From: Lasiosphaeris hirsuta
Taxonomy: Eukaryota > Ascomycota > Sordariomycetes > Sordariales > Lasiosphaeriaceae
Assembly: GCA_030549175.1 (NCBI GenBank)
Contig: JAUKUA010000005.1
Coordinates: 3,720,001-3,784,000 of the forward strand
Direction of reading: 5' to 3'
Length of the DNA: 64,000 nt
Positions 45,920 to 56,927 of this stretch are shown piece after piece (position 1 is the first letter of the stretch; the number at the start of each line of letters is the position of its first letter). The position numbers were made by a program, and so were the translations under genes. Under the pieces are notes generated by a model that had not been told where the DNA came from, ran no database searches, and saw nothing but the letters and a program-made list of their open reading frames with translations.

Positions 45920-46085
45920 TGTGAAAATGTTGGAGGTGGTGCCCCCCCTCGAGGGTGCAGGGTGCACACGCCATCTCGCCTAGCTAGTGCCTTTGGGACA
46001 CACCTAGAGAACCGTTGCAGGGCCAGGAAATCCTGGCCCGCAACACCACAATCCACCACCACTTCCCATTGCTCTGTCTTGCCCA
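45920..46085 (-). repeat. Dispersed hairpin-bearing repeat, copy 2
   Basis: Inverted counterpart of 35250-35427. It has the same hairpin (stem CCTGGCCC/GGGCCAGG at about 46015-46045), the same CTAGCTAG and GTGCACAC blocks, and the same outer GGTGGTGCCCC end. It lies between the DUF3176 pseudogene and the Harbinger element. Confidence 0.8.
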
Positions 46086-46321
46086 CAGAAAGTGATGAAG
46101 ACAAGTCGGGAGTAGGTATGGTATGATGAGCTGTCACTGCTGGAGAAGAGATGTAGTTCTGCCTGACAGAAGTGCTTAAGCTTCGCTTTTTCGCAGCCCA
46201 ACGCGAGAGGAAGGCGGTACGAGTCGTCTCTATTGAGAAAGCGGGAGCCTGAGAATGCGGGAGCCAAAGAAAAATGCAAAAAGGAGATATTAATGTATTA
46301 TTATATAATTGCATATACTAC

Positions 46322-46355
46322 GGCCCTGATCGGCAGCAGACTGGAACAGTCTGAG
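46322..46355 (+). repeat. Harbinger left terminal inverted repeat
   Basis: GGCCCTGATCGGCAGCAGAC then TGGAACAGTCTGAG; pairs with 48981-49014. Confidence 0.9.
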
Positions 46356-46575
46356 GTTAGCAAAACAGTACAATGTGGGGGCTTGGCTACTTGAAGCTAA
46401 ACGCGATGTACCGCACCAGGGCTAACTGGCCCCCAACCAACCTTTAGCACGTAAAATGCAGGCAAATCCACTTTTCCTGGCCCATAGATAAAGAGATAAA
46501 AATCTTTGCTGGCCTAGTAGCCACCGTCCAGGTGCAATGCCAAAGACGTAAAAACTGCAGCCAAAACACCACATC

Positions 46576-47854
46576 ATGGCATCCCATCAAGACAGCAACC
46601 GCCATTTCGAGGGTATTCGAAAACCCCTAGCAAGAGGACCTGGCTGACTGAGTCCAGGTTACACGTGTTCCATCGCAGCCTAATCGTCTTCTTGACGGCG
46701 CCGGTAGCAGCCTACTCGAGGAGCTTCCCACGCCTGAATTCCCAACTTTGCCGTTACCTGGCTCCAGCCTTCGCCCTGGCCTTCACCCCAACCGTTAGCG
46801 TGGCCGCTGGGGCTCTGGCCTATGCGCTGGCAATGGCCGTGGACGTGGTGGTTCTGGCCGTGGTTCTGGCCGTGGTTGTAGCTCTGGCTGTGGCCGTGGC
46901 TCTGGCTCTGATTCTACGCCTCGAACCTTCTCAGCTGAGCCCTCACAGCAATCGCAAGACTCTGTTGTTTCTTCCCAGATTCAAAGTGAGATAGAACTTG
47001 GCCCTGAATCGCCTCTATGGGTGTCTGGCGAGGAGGTGGAAGACGAAGACGATCTGGATATGGATTCAGACTCTAACTTGGGAGAGATCCCGCCCTCGAG
47101 CCAACGGTCAGCGCAGCCTAACAAGAGAAAAAGGGGGGGGCAACACACTACCTACGCCTACGCTTACGCCAATGCTAATGCAACCTAAAAAGACTGTCAA
47201 ATTCAATGCCGCAATCACAGTACAGATCATGCTGTGGTTCCTTGAGTGCGTTAACCAGGGCCTCTTCAACAGTACCAAGAGGAAGGATTACGGACCTGCG
47301 TGGGCTTTCGTAAAGGAACGTTGCGAAGAGAAATGGCCTCAGTTCCTATGGGCCGAAAAGATTATTGTCAAGTACAATACTGAGCGACGCCGTCACCAGG
47401 CTCTCGAAAAACTTTTAGAGTTCTCTGGAACAGAGTATGGCGAAGAATCAGGGCTTGCATTTGCTTCCCCAGAGGTCTAGACTGCTTTCGAGGCACGCTA
47501 AACTAAGGACATTGCTGGTTCAAGTACAAACTTGTTGGGGACCACGCCATGTATCTGTCGGTATTCCACCGCGATAAGGCAACTGGAACCCAGATCGCTG
47601 AGTCTTGTGAACTCGAAGAGGAGGACAGCGGTGGCGTTGAGGCCGAAGAAGACGGCGAAGAAGACGGCGATGGATGTGGCGATGGTGACAACGCTGTCGA
47701 GGTTGAGAGACCTGCGGCAAAGAAGCGGTTAACAGAGGCTCAACGCCATCGTCAGGCAACTGACCCAGATAACCCGCTGCGCACTGGGACATGGTTTGGA
47801 TTGAGTATGGCGATGAAGAAGAGGTACGTTGAGCGATGGAAAGTTGACGAATAG
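46576..47854 (+). pseudogene. Harbinger Myb/SANT-like protein, mutated
   Basis: Accessory DNA-binding protein of the transposon. An acidic, Ser-rich N-terminal part (SSQIQSEIELGPESPLWV, VSGEEVEDEDDLDMDSDSN) precedes the Myb/SANT-like domain (VKFNAAITVQIMLWFLECVN, YGPAWAFVKERCEEKWPQF, KYNTERRRHQALEKLLEFSG). A TAG at 47478-47480 interrupts the frame right after SPEV, where CAG would fit. A frame change near 47510 leads to WFKYKLVGDHAMYLSVFHRD and a C-terminal acidic stretch ending in KRYVERWKVDE. A Gly/Arg-rich run of GGTTCTGGCCGTG-type repeats lies at 46840-46920. These proteins help the transposase bind the element ends. Confidence 0.7.
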
Positions 47855-48140
47855 TCGGCCGGCAAGTAGGGTGGTAGAAAAGTAGGTAGTTGAGTAGGAA
47901 AATGTTTAAAAGAAAAGTGAATATATATGTGGTTTGCTTTCCTAGTATTTTTCTAACTGAGTCCTCGCGCTCTGACTGGCCAGAATAGTTATATTCTACA
48001 CGTACTCATCACCATCGCGCTGGGCCGCTCTCCTTGCGGCTCTCCTCCGCTTCAGAGCCCTGTCACGGCGTACACGATCTACGTCTGTTTCTTAAGGCTG
48101 TATTCGACCGGGCTTATCCTCAAGACCTTCCAGACTCTCC

Positions 48141-48840
48141 TCACCACGCTAATAACCTACTCAACAGTAACGCGGATTCAAGCGTGGCGTAAGTTGTACA
48201 GCTCCTTCGTATCTTCCGGCGGCCATTTGGCGTTCTCCAATCCTTAATATGATATCTAACAGCTGGATAGGGGGCCACGACACCATCACGGGCATCAAAC
48301 CCCGCGTCGCCAATATAAAACCGGCTTTCTGGGACTCGGAATGATCTCCCATGAGCCTGCGCCATCAAGCTGGCGTCGTTGATCGAGCTCTCTGCGCCAG
48401 CCAGTGCGTAACTGATCGACCAAACGCGCCGTACGGCCATCAGCACGTTCTGGGTAATGTGGCCTTTCCTGTTGAGCCAGCGATTCTGTCGTTTGATGGG
48501 GATGTGGGCGGCAATGTGAGTTCCATCGACTGCACCGATACAGACATTGAAGGCTTTGTTCTTTGGATCTAACTCGAGCTCAGGGTAAAGTCATTCGTCC
48601 TCGTGTGGGCGTACCAACGCAGTGTGGAGGGACACAAGCTTTGGGAGGCGGCCCTTGACCATCACCGATACCGTCGACTAAGATATCTGGAACTTGTAGG
48701 CAGTATTGCGTTGGCTCTCGCCCTGCGCCAGGATTTAGAGTATTACCATAACCTTCTGCTCGGTATTATGGGACTGCGCAGTCTGAGCGAAAAGCCGCAA
48801 AAAAAAGCGGTCATTTTCGTCGTTTTACGCTAAAAACTCT
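48141..48840 (-). pseudogene. Harbinger DDE transposase, mutated
   Basis: The catalytic core is readable: AFNVCIGAVDGTHIAAHIPI (first Asp in VDGTH), SYALAGAESSINDASLMAQA, and FYIGDAGFDARDGVVAPYPA (second Asp in GDAGF). It then runs to VRYHIKDWRTPNGRRKIRRS and a stop at 48141, before the final Glu region is complete. Upstream, a helix-turn-helix-like part (NTAYKFQIS / STVSVMVKGRLP) is cut by TAG at 48678-48680 (QIS*STVS, where CAG fits) and by TGA at 48591-48593 (DE*LYPELE, where CGA fits). The lesions are C-to-T type. Inactive as it stands. Confidence 0.82.
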
Positions 48841-48980
48841 ACAAAACGGCCTTGCAGGAAAAAGATACATGAGAGCACGGCCTGGTTCTCACTCAACCCG
48901 ATTTTATACCCACTTAGGCTGTGAATCAAGTTGAAATGGGAATAGTTACAAGCGTGCTTTCAGGTTGAAAAGTGGGTTTT

Positions 48981-49014
48981 CTCGGACTGTTCCAATCTCC
49001 CGCCGATCAGGGCC
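48981..49014 (-). repeat. Harbinger right terminal inverted repeat
   Basis: Reverse complement reads GGCCCTGATCGGCGGGAGAT then TGGAACAGTCCGAG; four mismatches to the left repeat. Confidence 0.9.
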
Positions 49015-49096
49015 TAACTGGCAATATACTATTAGTAGATGTTATCCTTGGTATCATGAGCAGTGGGAACAGTTAGCTTCGCATTGGCAACAGCTG

Positions 49097-49393
49097 TCAC
49101 CATGTAAGTATCCGCTCCGGTCTGATCAAGCAACCCGCAAGTCCCGCCCGACCACTTTTGACTAACTTCTTACTATCAACGCCGACATGATGCTGCTGTG
49201 TTGGCGGCGTCTCTCCTGGTCCCGATTTCTCGGGTTGCAGGTCCTCAAGCTCGAGCGGCTGCGAAGGGTCCTGAAGCCTCTCTAGCAAAGTCGCTATATC
49301 CCTGGTGACGGGATGTTCGTGTGTGATGCGCATATCAGTGCGTTCCAGGCCCTTTCGGGGGGTGGCGAGGGTTTCTTCCCGCCTTCTTCTCAT
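49097..49393 (-). CDS. Small hypothetical ORF
   Basis: The ATG at 49393 opens 98 codons: MRRRREETLATPRKGLERTD, then MRITHEHPVTRDIATLLERL and ELEDLQPEKSGPGE. It is polar and helical with no signal peptide. A GTAAGA donor occurs inside the frame near GVDS, with a GCTAACTG branch-like site near 49077 and acceptors close to 49020, so the true gene may continue toward the Harbinger right end only some 80 bp away. Whether the transposon cut this gene cannot be decided here. No family is recognised. Confidence 0.35.
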   Translation of the reverse strand: MRRRREETLATPRKGLERTDMRITHEHPVTRDIATLLERLQDPSQPLELEDLQPEKSGPGETPPTQQHHVGVDSKKLVKSGRAGLAGCLIRPERILTW

Positions 49394-51347
49394 AATTTTT
49401 TCTTCGACATGTTGAGACGGTAGCTATGTCGGGATACCACAATGGGAAAGTGAGGAGTGATGTGGAAAGTGGGGAGTGATTCGAAGGTGCTAGTTAGGAG
49501 ACGGGCTGTCGTATATAAGCCTCTACCTCGTTAGGGATGCGGGTGCTTGCAAAATGCGACAATCATCAACATATTCTACGGGAGAACCAAGATAAGTGAA
49601 GGCCGCGACAATGTCTAGCCTGTCCCGTAGGCAAGGCGCCTCAACTGCATATGCACGCATGGCAAGGTTACCAATTTGTTCTTCAACGTCCCCGACCAAA
49701 CCATCAAATCGACCTGCCCTCCCTCGCTAATAGACACAAAAATTGAATCGACCCCTTTTTCTGTCGGGCGAACCGCGAGTGCCTGGTCGGCCTGTGCTTG
49801 AGTGTACCTAGCCACCGCATCAGCTCTCCTTGGGCACCGCCAGTCTCCCAAACCATACCCTACGTAGGTAAATTATCTTTCACTTCCAGGATCCAGACTC
49901 AACGCTAGTTACTACTCTCCTCCTGCACGACCTGGTGGAGAAACTAGGGAAACTCGACCACTCTGTTGAATTACCACCCCCTTTCTCAAGCGTTGTGTAG
50001 CGCATCAGACCCCACCAGGGTCAACAATGATGTTTCACTGTACGCCATCTTCGTGGGCTGAATTAATGGGGGGAGAACCGCAACCCTGATTCCTTGCAGT
50101 CAAACTCCAGCTTCCCCCCGCAAAGCCAGTAACTGTGCGACTGGTAACTCCCTGACACGGCCATTTCTGGTTGATGGTGAAGATGTGTGACCCGGTATCG
50201 AACGTAATCTCAGGAATCGGGGCCAGACCCCACGTACGTTCCTTAGTCTCTCGCTGAGGGGGTTTCATCCCAAGACCCCGTCACGTAGCCCCGGTAGCGA
50301 CTCGGCTGGTCAGGAGGGCGATGTAAGCTTTCACCATTGGTACGTAGGAAGATGCCGTTCTGGAAATGTGCCATGTCTTCCTATCCTAGGTAGCATTTTG
50401 TGCAAGAACCACCGGCCAGATTTAGGAGGTCGAACCGGGCTTCGGTGGGCTAGTATGCACTCGCTTTGGGCCAGTTCCCTAGGGGGTTGTAGTAGAACCA
50501 TATCACCTACCAGCTGGGAGCTTCGGTGGCGTAGTCGACCTTCTGTGATGTTGGGTTGGATGGTGAGACGGGCGGGGACCCGAAACGATTGAAGGCCGCA
50601 AATTGTTGTCCCCCGGCCCCGGCTCCGGGCGTGCAGCTTGTTCTTTCACCCTTTATGCAGTCGTAGTAGCTCACGTCAGGTGGAGACCCGACTGGGCTGC
50701 GTAGAGGTGGCGGATGACGCCGTTGTTGAAGGGAATGTCCAGCCCAGTGACCTTCACAGTAGCACCACGGCGTGAGCACAGTAGAAAGTGCGGCATTAGG
50801 AACATTGAAATGCATGTTGCAGAGCCTCGAAACCGGCTTGGACGGCACGAGGAAAGATACGAGGACCACGGAGCGTCGGTCACTTCGGGAAAAAGCAGAG
50901 ACTCGATGGGAATTGCCAGTTCAAGCCAGTAACTTCAATATCTCACCTCGTACCTTCCATCAGATCAATTCGCTCTTGCCTGCTCTCGGGACCGGTGCCC
51001 ACTTCATGCCAACTGCATCTCTGCCACTCGTCTGCTGCCCCCCACCGGAGCCCCACACCAGAACACTGCCGCGCAAAGCGCTCCGCTCCTTCCTCATTTG
51101 TCTCAAAACATGTATGTCATGGACAAGGTCCCCTGGCCCGCTGGTGTCTATTTTGTCCACAGACTTACTGCTTTAGCCCCCTCATCAAATCACGCGTCCA
51201 CCATGTTTTCGCCACACGCCGTTCAAAGTATCTTTTACATCCTCATGCTCGCGCAGACGGGCCTCGTCGTATTACAACACACAACAGCAATAGTTGGTTC
51301 GACCATTTTCAGTCGGGATCAATTCGCGTTAGCTCCCCAACCTCACA
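49394..51347. other. Intergenic region
   Basis: About 2 kb without a supported gene. Several 60-130-residue frames on both strands overlap and show no shared coding character. The last 250 bp are the probable promoter of the 51348 gene. Confidence 0.45.
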
Positions 51348-52766
51348 ATGCCCTTCAAGAGAATCCGCATCGCGATAGGCCAGGATATCGAAAAATGCTA
51401 TCCTCTGCTCGCTGCCATCATCGACAATCCCGAATTGGCGCTCTCTGTCCAAGAGTTATTTGTTGATACTATGGCATGGTACATCCGACCGTACTATTAT
51501 CCAAGTTTCGGCGCGCCCGAGGTGCCAGCCAAGCCAATATCTGTCAACATGGCCACGCACGCGCGCCTCCAAGACTATGTGCGCGGCATCGGCCTGGATC
51601 AGGCCATCGCACAGCAGATGCTGGACGCCTTGGACTGGAAGATCGCCGGGGGGTTACTTCCGCGGGACGAGACAGGGCCCGGCCCCGACACGGTTGCGAG
51701 CACCGTTACCGTTCTGCTGCTGTCGCTCTGCAAACACATTTCTGTCCTCCACGGCTATGGGTTCGAATCGGATCGCATCATCACCGAATTCCTCCTCAAG
51801 AACAACTACAACCTCCTCCCTCAGCCAGCCCTGCAGGAGCTCAAACACGTCCGGATTGCCACGGCACACCCCGAGAATGGGGCGTGGTACGACCGGGCCG
51901 AGGTGCTGGAGCACTTGAGGTTCTTTGGCCGCCTTCCCGCCATGGAATTCCTTGAGGAAGCTGGCGTGATGGAGTACCAGATGGAGCGCGGGACCGCCCC
52001 GCCCGGTACCTCCAACATCCGGAAAATACACCTCATTCACGTCGACATATCCTCGATGAGCATTGCGTTCATGATTCGCGCGGCGAGGAAGTTGGACGAG
52101 TTTAAGCTCTCCTTGGGGGGTCTGAGCTGCTTTGATTCTGCATCTAGTGTCTTGAGGATAAAGACATTGGGAAAGGCCTTGCTAGAGCACAAAACCACGC
52201 TCAGGAGCCTAGAATTGGACCTCGAGACTGGCCTGAATCTGGAATGGAAAAGGACCAGCGACTACGACAAAGAAGACACCCTGGAACCAGGTGAAGACAA
52301 TGATGATGATATCGACTCGTACTACCGCCTTGACGAGGCCGCCAGCAACAACCGGCCCCTCTGGACCGAGCACCTGCCCAACACGCGCGAGTACGGCTTG
52401 ACCATGGGATCGCTGCACGACTTGGAGAGCATGACTCATTTGGCTATACCCATCTCGGCCCTGCTTGGTCCTAGTTCACACCCTGCCCCTTTCCGCTTGG
52501 TAGACGCTCTGCCGCCCAATCTCACTTGGCTGCGTTTGTATGGCTATGAGCGGGGATCAGATAAGGTGCATGATGAGCATGTCGACGAGCTACAGGAACA
52601 GCTCGAGGAGCGCTTCCCGCTGTTGGCAGAGTTGGAGGGTGTTGAGGAGCCCATTATTCTTGGAAGAACACAAAGGTTTGGTGAGCCTCGTAGCAAACCT
52701 ACCAGGGAAGAAATGGAGGAGCTGAGGGAAAGCTTTACCCTGGACTTGGGCTGGGTAGAGGCGTAA
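51348..52766 (+). CDS. LRR / F-box-like protein without clear F-box
   Basis: An intronless 472-residue protein beginning MPFKRIRIAIGQDIEKCYPL. The pattern is that of the common fungal leucine-rich L-domain proteins that usually follow an F-box. It has predicted helical N-terminal blocks (SVTVLLLSLCKHISVLHGYG), then LRR-like strands: LKHVRIATAHPENGAWYDRA, IRKIHLIHVDISSMSIAFMI, ARKLDEFKLSLGGLSCFD, TTLRSLELDLETGL, LPPNLTWLRLYGYERGS. An acidic linker (LEPGEDNDDDIDSYYRL) interrupts. A canonical F-box is not visible at the N terminus; it may have diverged or lie in an unannotated upstream exon. The ATG at 51348 has a good context (CACAATGC). Probably cytosolic or nuclear; partner unknown. Confidence 0.8.
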   Translation: MPFKRIRIAIGQDIEKCYPLLAAIIDNPELALSVQELFVDTMAWYIRPYYYPSFGAPEVPAKPISVNMATHARLQDYVRGIGLDQAIAQQMLDALDWKIAGGLLPRDETGPGPDTVASTVTVLLLSLCKHISVLHGYGFESDRIITEFLLKNNYNLLPQPALQELKHVRIATAHPENGAWYDRAEVLEHLRFFGRLPAMEFLEEAGVMEYQMERGTAPPGTSNIRKIHLIHVDISSMSIAFMIRAARKLDEFKLSLGGLSCFDSASSVLRIKTLGKALLEHKTTLRSLELDLETGLNLEWKRTSDYDKEDTLEPGEDNDDDIDSYYRLDEAASNNRPLWTEHLPNTREYGLTMGSLHDLESMTHLAIPISALLGPSSHPAPFRLVDALPPNLTWLRLYGYERGSDKVHDEHVDELQEQLEERFPLLAELEGVEEPIILGRTQRFGEPRSKPTREEMEELRESFTLDLGWVEA

Positions 52767-53493
52767 ACAAAGTGGGACAAGAGTCGCGCAATCGAGAGCG
52801 AACAGCTTACCTAGTCTCGAGTACGAGTATTTACTCGGTTTGAGAAGCCTGCCAACCATGCGCGACAACACGCCAGCTCGGAGGGGTGCTGTTGGAGAGA
52901 CTGCCTTTATTCCTGGCACCGACTGTCTGGAGTGGTGCCATGCTAAACTCCGACCCAGCTCGGAAGCTGGTGCTATCGGTACACAAACACCCGTGCATTT
53001 ATCTTCCTTTCGAGACTGGCGCCGCGAAAACAGCAACGATAGTATGAGCACATTCCAGAGTGGGCAGATGTCGCACTGGGAAACCGCAAAATGGGCTCGG
53101 GATCGTGGGGCAAGTATCGAGGTTTAGGGTCACTGCCAAGGATCCTGCTCAAATGTGCTCAACCAGCCCACATCCATCGCCCACAAAAGCCGCATCTAGC
53201 CAATAACATCTCGGAGTGGCGTTGTAGAAACGGCTGCTTTGCGTGGTTTCGTGCCGCCGCTAGGGTTCAGCTGGAATACAGAGAGCCGTAAACTTGCTCT
53301 GCCAAGCAAGTGACTGAACACCACGGGTCAACTGCGACTTTTAATAAAATGCCAGCTGTTTTTCTCGAGTCGAGCTGGTGGTGCACCACTGTGTCAGCTT
53401 GTCCCATTCAACCTCATTTTATATGACAGTGCACTCCCTTGGGCGGGGCTCGCTCAACCATCTTTATCAAAATCCGAGTTCTCTCACATCAAC
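52767..53493. other. Intergenic region
   Basis: No supported gene. Probable terminator of the LRR gene and promoter of the copper transporter gene. Confidence 0.5.
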
Positions 53494-54171
53494 ATGGACC
53501 ACGAAATGCCCACAACGACCAGCGACGGAATGCCCGCATCAACATCAGCCGCTATGGGCGGCTCGGACAGTATGGGTGACGGTATGGGCGGCGGCAGTTG
53601 CAAGATATCAGTATGTTGTGTCGCTTGGCCCATCCCATACCTCGAAAAGGAACAAGCCTGACACTGGACCAACAGATGCTCTGGAATTGGTACACGGTCG
53701 ACTCTTGCTTCATCTCCTCGACATGGCAGATCCGCTCAGCCGGTATGATGGCCGGCTCCTGCATCGCCGTCATCCTCCTCGTCATGCTGCTCGAGGTCCT
53801 GCGCCGCGGAGTCAAGGAATACGACCGCTTCCTGCTTCGGAAGCATGCAGCGAGCCATGTCAACCTCGGCAACATCATCCCGAAAGCCGGTTCTAGCAAC
53901 ACCGAAAGTACCGCCCACGGCGTTTGTCTCCCGCAAGCAGAATACCGGCCGACGATTATCGAGCAGGCTGTGCGTGCGCTGCTGCACACGTGTCAATTTG
54001 CCGTGGCATACTTTGTCATGTTGTACGTCCGCCCCATTTGTGCGTGAAATGAGATGATAGCTGACCTTGAGCAGACTGGCCATGTACTATAACGGGTACA
54101 TCATTATCTGCATCTTCATCGGAGCCTATCTGGGGAGCTTTGTCTTCCAATGGGAAACTCTCGGATTGTGA
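53494..54171 (+). CDS. Ctr-family copper transporter
   Basis: Three exons, 186 residues; introns 53611-53675 and 54023-54074. The N terminus is Met-rich (MDHEMPTTTSDGMPASTSAA, then MGGSDSMGDGMGGG), as expected for extracellular Cu(I) capture. TM1 follows MLWNWYTVDSCFISSTWQIR. TM2 reads GMMAGSCIAVILLVMLLE, where the usual Ctr MxxxM is altered to GMMAGS. TM3 carries the GxxxG packing motif in FIGAYLGSFVFQW. The protein would trimerise in the plasma or vacuolar membrane and import copper. The short C terminus without a Cys/His pair and the overall size suggest a Ctr2/Ctr3-like fungal type. Expression is normally controlled by a copper-sensing activator; I did not identify its site. Confidence 0.92.
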
Positions 54172-54523
54172 GTCCATTCGCCCACGCAGAACCCGGTCTG
54201 GTCTTGATGCTGACTCGATGTGAAGAGGTCCTCATACTTCTGCTACCAATGAGGGGACTGTTTGCTGCGGCTAGGAAAGACGGGATTGGTACACGAGGTC
54301 CTTGCGTAACCATGTTGTTTTGAACTGATTGTGCCCAATGGCTCTTAGCAATGTGGCATGGATTGGGGGGTTTCGATTGTGATATATATACAGGCTGCCG
54401 CTTGCTTATCAAGCAGCCTCCTGCATCACGGCATTGTTAACATTCGCTGCTTAACCTCCGACCCATCCACGGAGCCAGAGCATATGAATGGCGCTTTGAT
54501 CAACCGATGAAATGACTCGCTGC

Positions 54524-54528
54524 AAAAA
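54524..54528 (-). terminator. RNA polymerase III terminator of tRNA-Phe
   Basis: A T5 run on the minus strand, 10 bp downstream of the tRNA 3' end. Confidence 0.6.
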
Positions 54529-54538
54529 GAACTCGTTT

Positions 54539-54627
54539 TGCGGTTTATGTGGATCGAACACATGACTTTCAGATAGATGATGAAGTGTTGCTTCAGTCTG
54601 ACGCTCTCCCATCTGAGCTAAACCCGC
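54539..54627 (-). tRNA. tRNA-Phe (GAA) with 16-nt intron
   Basis: Reads GCGGGTTTAGCTCAGATGGG with an A-box, an anticodon arm TCAGA-CTGAAG and a B-box GTTCGATCC. The T arm is ATGTG/CACAT and the 3' acceptor AAACCGC with discriminator A. A 16-nt intron sits after G37, one base 3' of the anticodon, the standard eukaryotic position. Mature length 73. The acceptor stem has a G-A opposition at the fifth pair, which I recall also in the Neurospora tRNA-Phe. Confidence 0.95.
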
Positions 54628-56927
54628 TGGTCATTGAAAGTTGAAATTGAATCTCGCATCAATGATTTGATTGGGGCGGAGGAAGGAGGGGGGGGGGGGG
54701 GGGGGGGGACCAGGACTCCTAACCAATGTTGTCCGTGGCTTTCTTGCCTACGAGTCGTCGTAAATAACACGAAGCGTACATGATGTCTTGGACCCCTCTG
54801 CAACCACTGCAGCAACCTCAGTCAGCGACTTGGTCATTTAGCCAGATTTTGTACCGCTGCCACTAGGCTACTCCTCCCCGACATTATGAGGTGCTGTCAA
54901 CAACCTATTTGGGCGTGAATAGCAACCCTCTCCATTCACTTCGGGTATCCCCAAACATGGACTCATCTCCGGGTATGGGAGGGGAGTCAATCGAACACAA
55001 AAAGATGAAGGGGCGCACCTTTTCAAGTTGCCTGCCTGTGTATCTTACCCGTCTACTCATCCTTGAAGCCGTTGAAGCCTCTATACGCCCAAATCTCTCA
55101 ACATGGCCTTGATAATGTCCTCACGAGTTCCAAACACAAAACGAGCCATCCTTCACTTCCACTCACATCATCCAAAGACGGCAGAGCTGGGGTACTCTTC
55201 GTCCTATTTGCCATTTCCAACGAATCCCGACCATTCGCGGCACTCCCTACATCCACCCCTCCAACCGGCGAATTTGGCCGAGATGGAATCGCTGAGTGGG
55301 TCACTGGGCACCGGACCGGGCAGTTCTGGGCCTTTAACTTTCCCAAACTTCCAAACGAAGGCCGAGGAGAGACTGGAACCGCCTGGCATCATGGTCGGAA
55401 AGTGGGTTTCCTCGATGAGAAAGCCAACCCTGTTTCATAGCTGGACCTCAAGTCCTTCACGTCGCAAATATTATTTTCAGACAGGCAACCAAGGACAGAT
55501 GGAAAACCGCAAAAAAGGGTCACGATAGGACTGTTATCTCAAGGGTTCGGGAATAATTCCGCATGGTCTTGAATTATCAGCACACTACACGCTCGGACAA
55601 GTCGTTTGGCACTCCGCCGAGAAGAACATGGAGAATGAACATTCTACATCACTGCAATGTATCTTGGTACTTGACCGAATTCTACAAAATGACATAATCT
55701 TACATCTTGCCTCTTACTTATACTACTATGTTATGATGGACAACAACCACGCTCGCTTGTGTTATCTCGCACAATTATGAGAGGCGGATAACAGAATTAA
55801 ATGTGAGTAGGGGAATTAAGAGCTCTATGTATAGTTGGAACAACGGATAACGAGCCAATCCAATGTAGATGGGCGTGGAAGATGAGCAAAGGGAGCGTCA
55901 CTGTGCACTACCATAGAAAACGTCTCTTTATCCTAGGTAAATTTCCGTTTTGACTCAGGATAAGATGCAATTTGACTCTGTGCCAACATTTCGTGGGCCA
56001 TCGAGATGGCTGATTTTGAGGTTGAAGTTTGGCAATTTACGGCAACTGATGTGTAGAGCGGCAACTGGTGGGGCACAAGGAGGTGTCAGACCAGTCGACC
56101 CATTCAGGGGGTGTTGGCGCCTTTCGGGCACAAGGTCTGGACGCAAGACTTCATTTGCGACTCGGCTGTGTGGAATGAGCATGCGCTGGGGGCTGGCTTC
56201 TATTTATCACGATCACTATTATGTGCCTCAAAAACATGCCAAAAACAATAGCAAAAATAAAGGGATGCGCCACGTGCACCGACGGCCCCCAACAAGCACA
56301 AGCTTTGGGCTCTGTCTAGCTGAGTTGGGGAGCTCCCAGTTTTGGGCAGGTGCCGAGACGGCATCCCGCGTGGTTAATATCGACCGTTGCAGTTTTATAT
56401 ATGGGCTTTGCTTGGCGTGACTTATCCGGCCCTGCATCCAAGGCGACATCTGCCGACTAGACCCCAGGAAGGACAATCACCCGCCAATCAGGCCTGTTTC
56501 GTGCAATTGTCCCACGATATTGCAAATGCTTAATTCTCGGAGCACTATCGATGCTGGCTTAGCCTGCCGCGCGTGCCCATCTCATACGGAAAGAGGGCGC
56601 CTCGCGTTTATATAACCCAGGCTGCAAGGAGAAGGCGGATTCGACAAGTTATAGCACCCCACAGCCACTGACCTACCACGTCGACTGGATTACGCCTAGG
56701 TACCTTTAGGACAAATCTCGCAATATGACGAAGGATTCCCTGCCTCGAGGTTAATAAAGCTTGCCATACCGTGATCTTATGCGAACAATGCTAGTTCATC
56801 ACAGATATAAAACCCGGTCCCGCTTAAGTGCCAGAAGCATTTCTCCGAGCGACATTCTCTGTGCTTCAGTGGTCTCACAACACCCACCAAGAGGATCATT
56901 GCCACGCGCCAAGTATCAAACTTCAAG
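54628..56927. other. Long intergenic region
   Basis: No supported gene. A G21 tract lies at 54688-54708; the overlapping frames at 55063-55528 on both strands do not look coding. The end contains the promoter and leader of the 56928 gene. Confidence 0.5.

Larger units (their letters stand above)
46322..49014. mobile_element. PIF/Harbinger DNA transposon (2.7 kb, decayed)
   Basis: Bounded by 34-bp terminal inverted repeats (30 of 34 positions identical) beginning GGCCCTGATCGGC. It encodes the two proteins expected of this superfamily in convergent orientation: a Myb/SANT-like DNA-binding protein (+) and a DDE transposase (-), both interrupted by stops. Flanking triplets are TAC on the left and TAA on the right, so a TWA-type 3-bp target duplication is possible but not intact. 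Because the ends survive, the copy could still be mobilised in trans if an active relative exists; this is inference. Confidence 0.85.
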
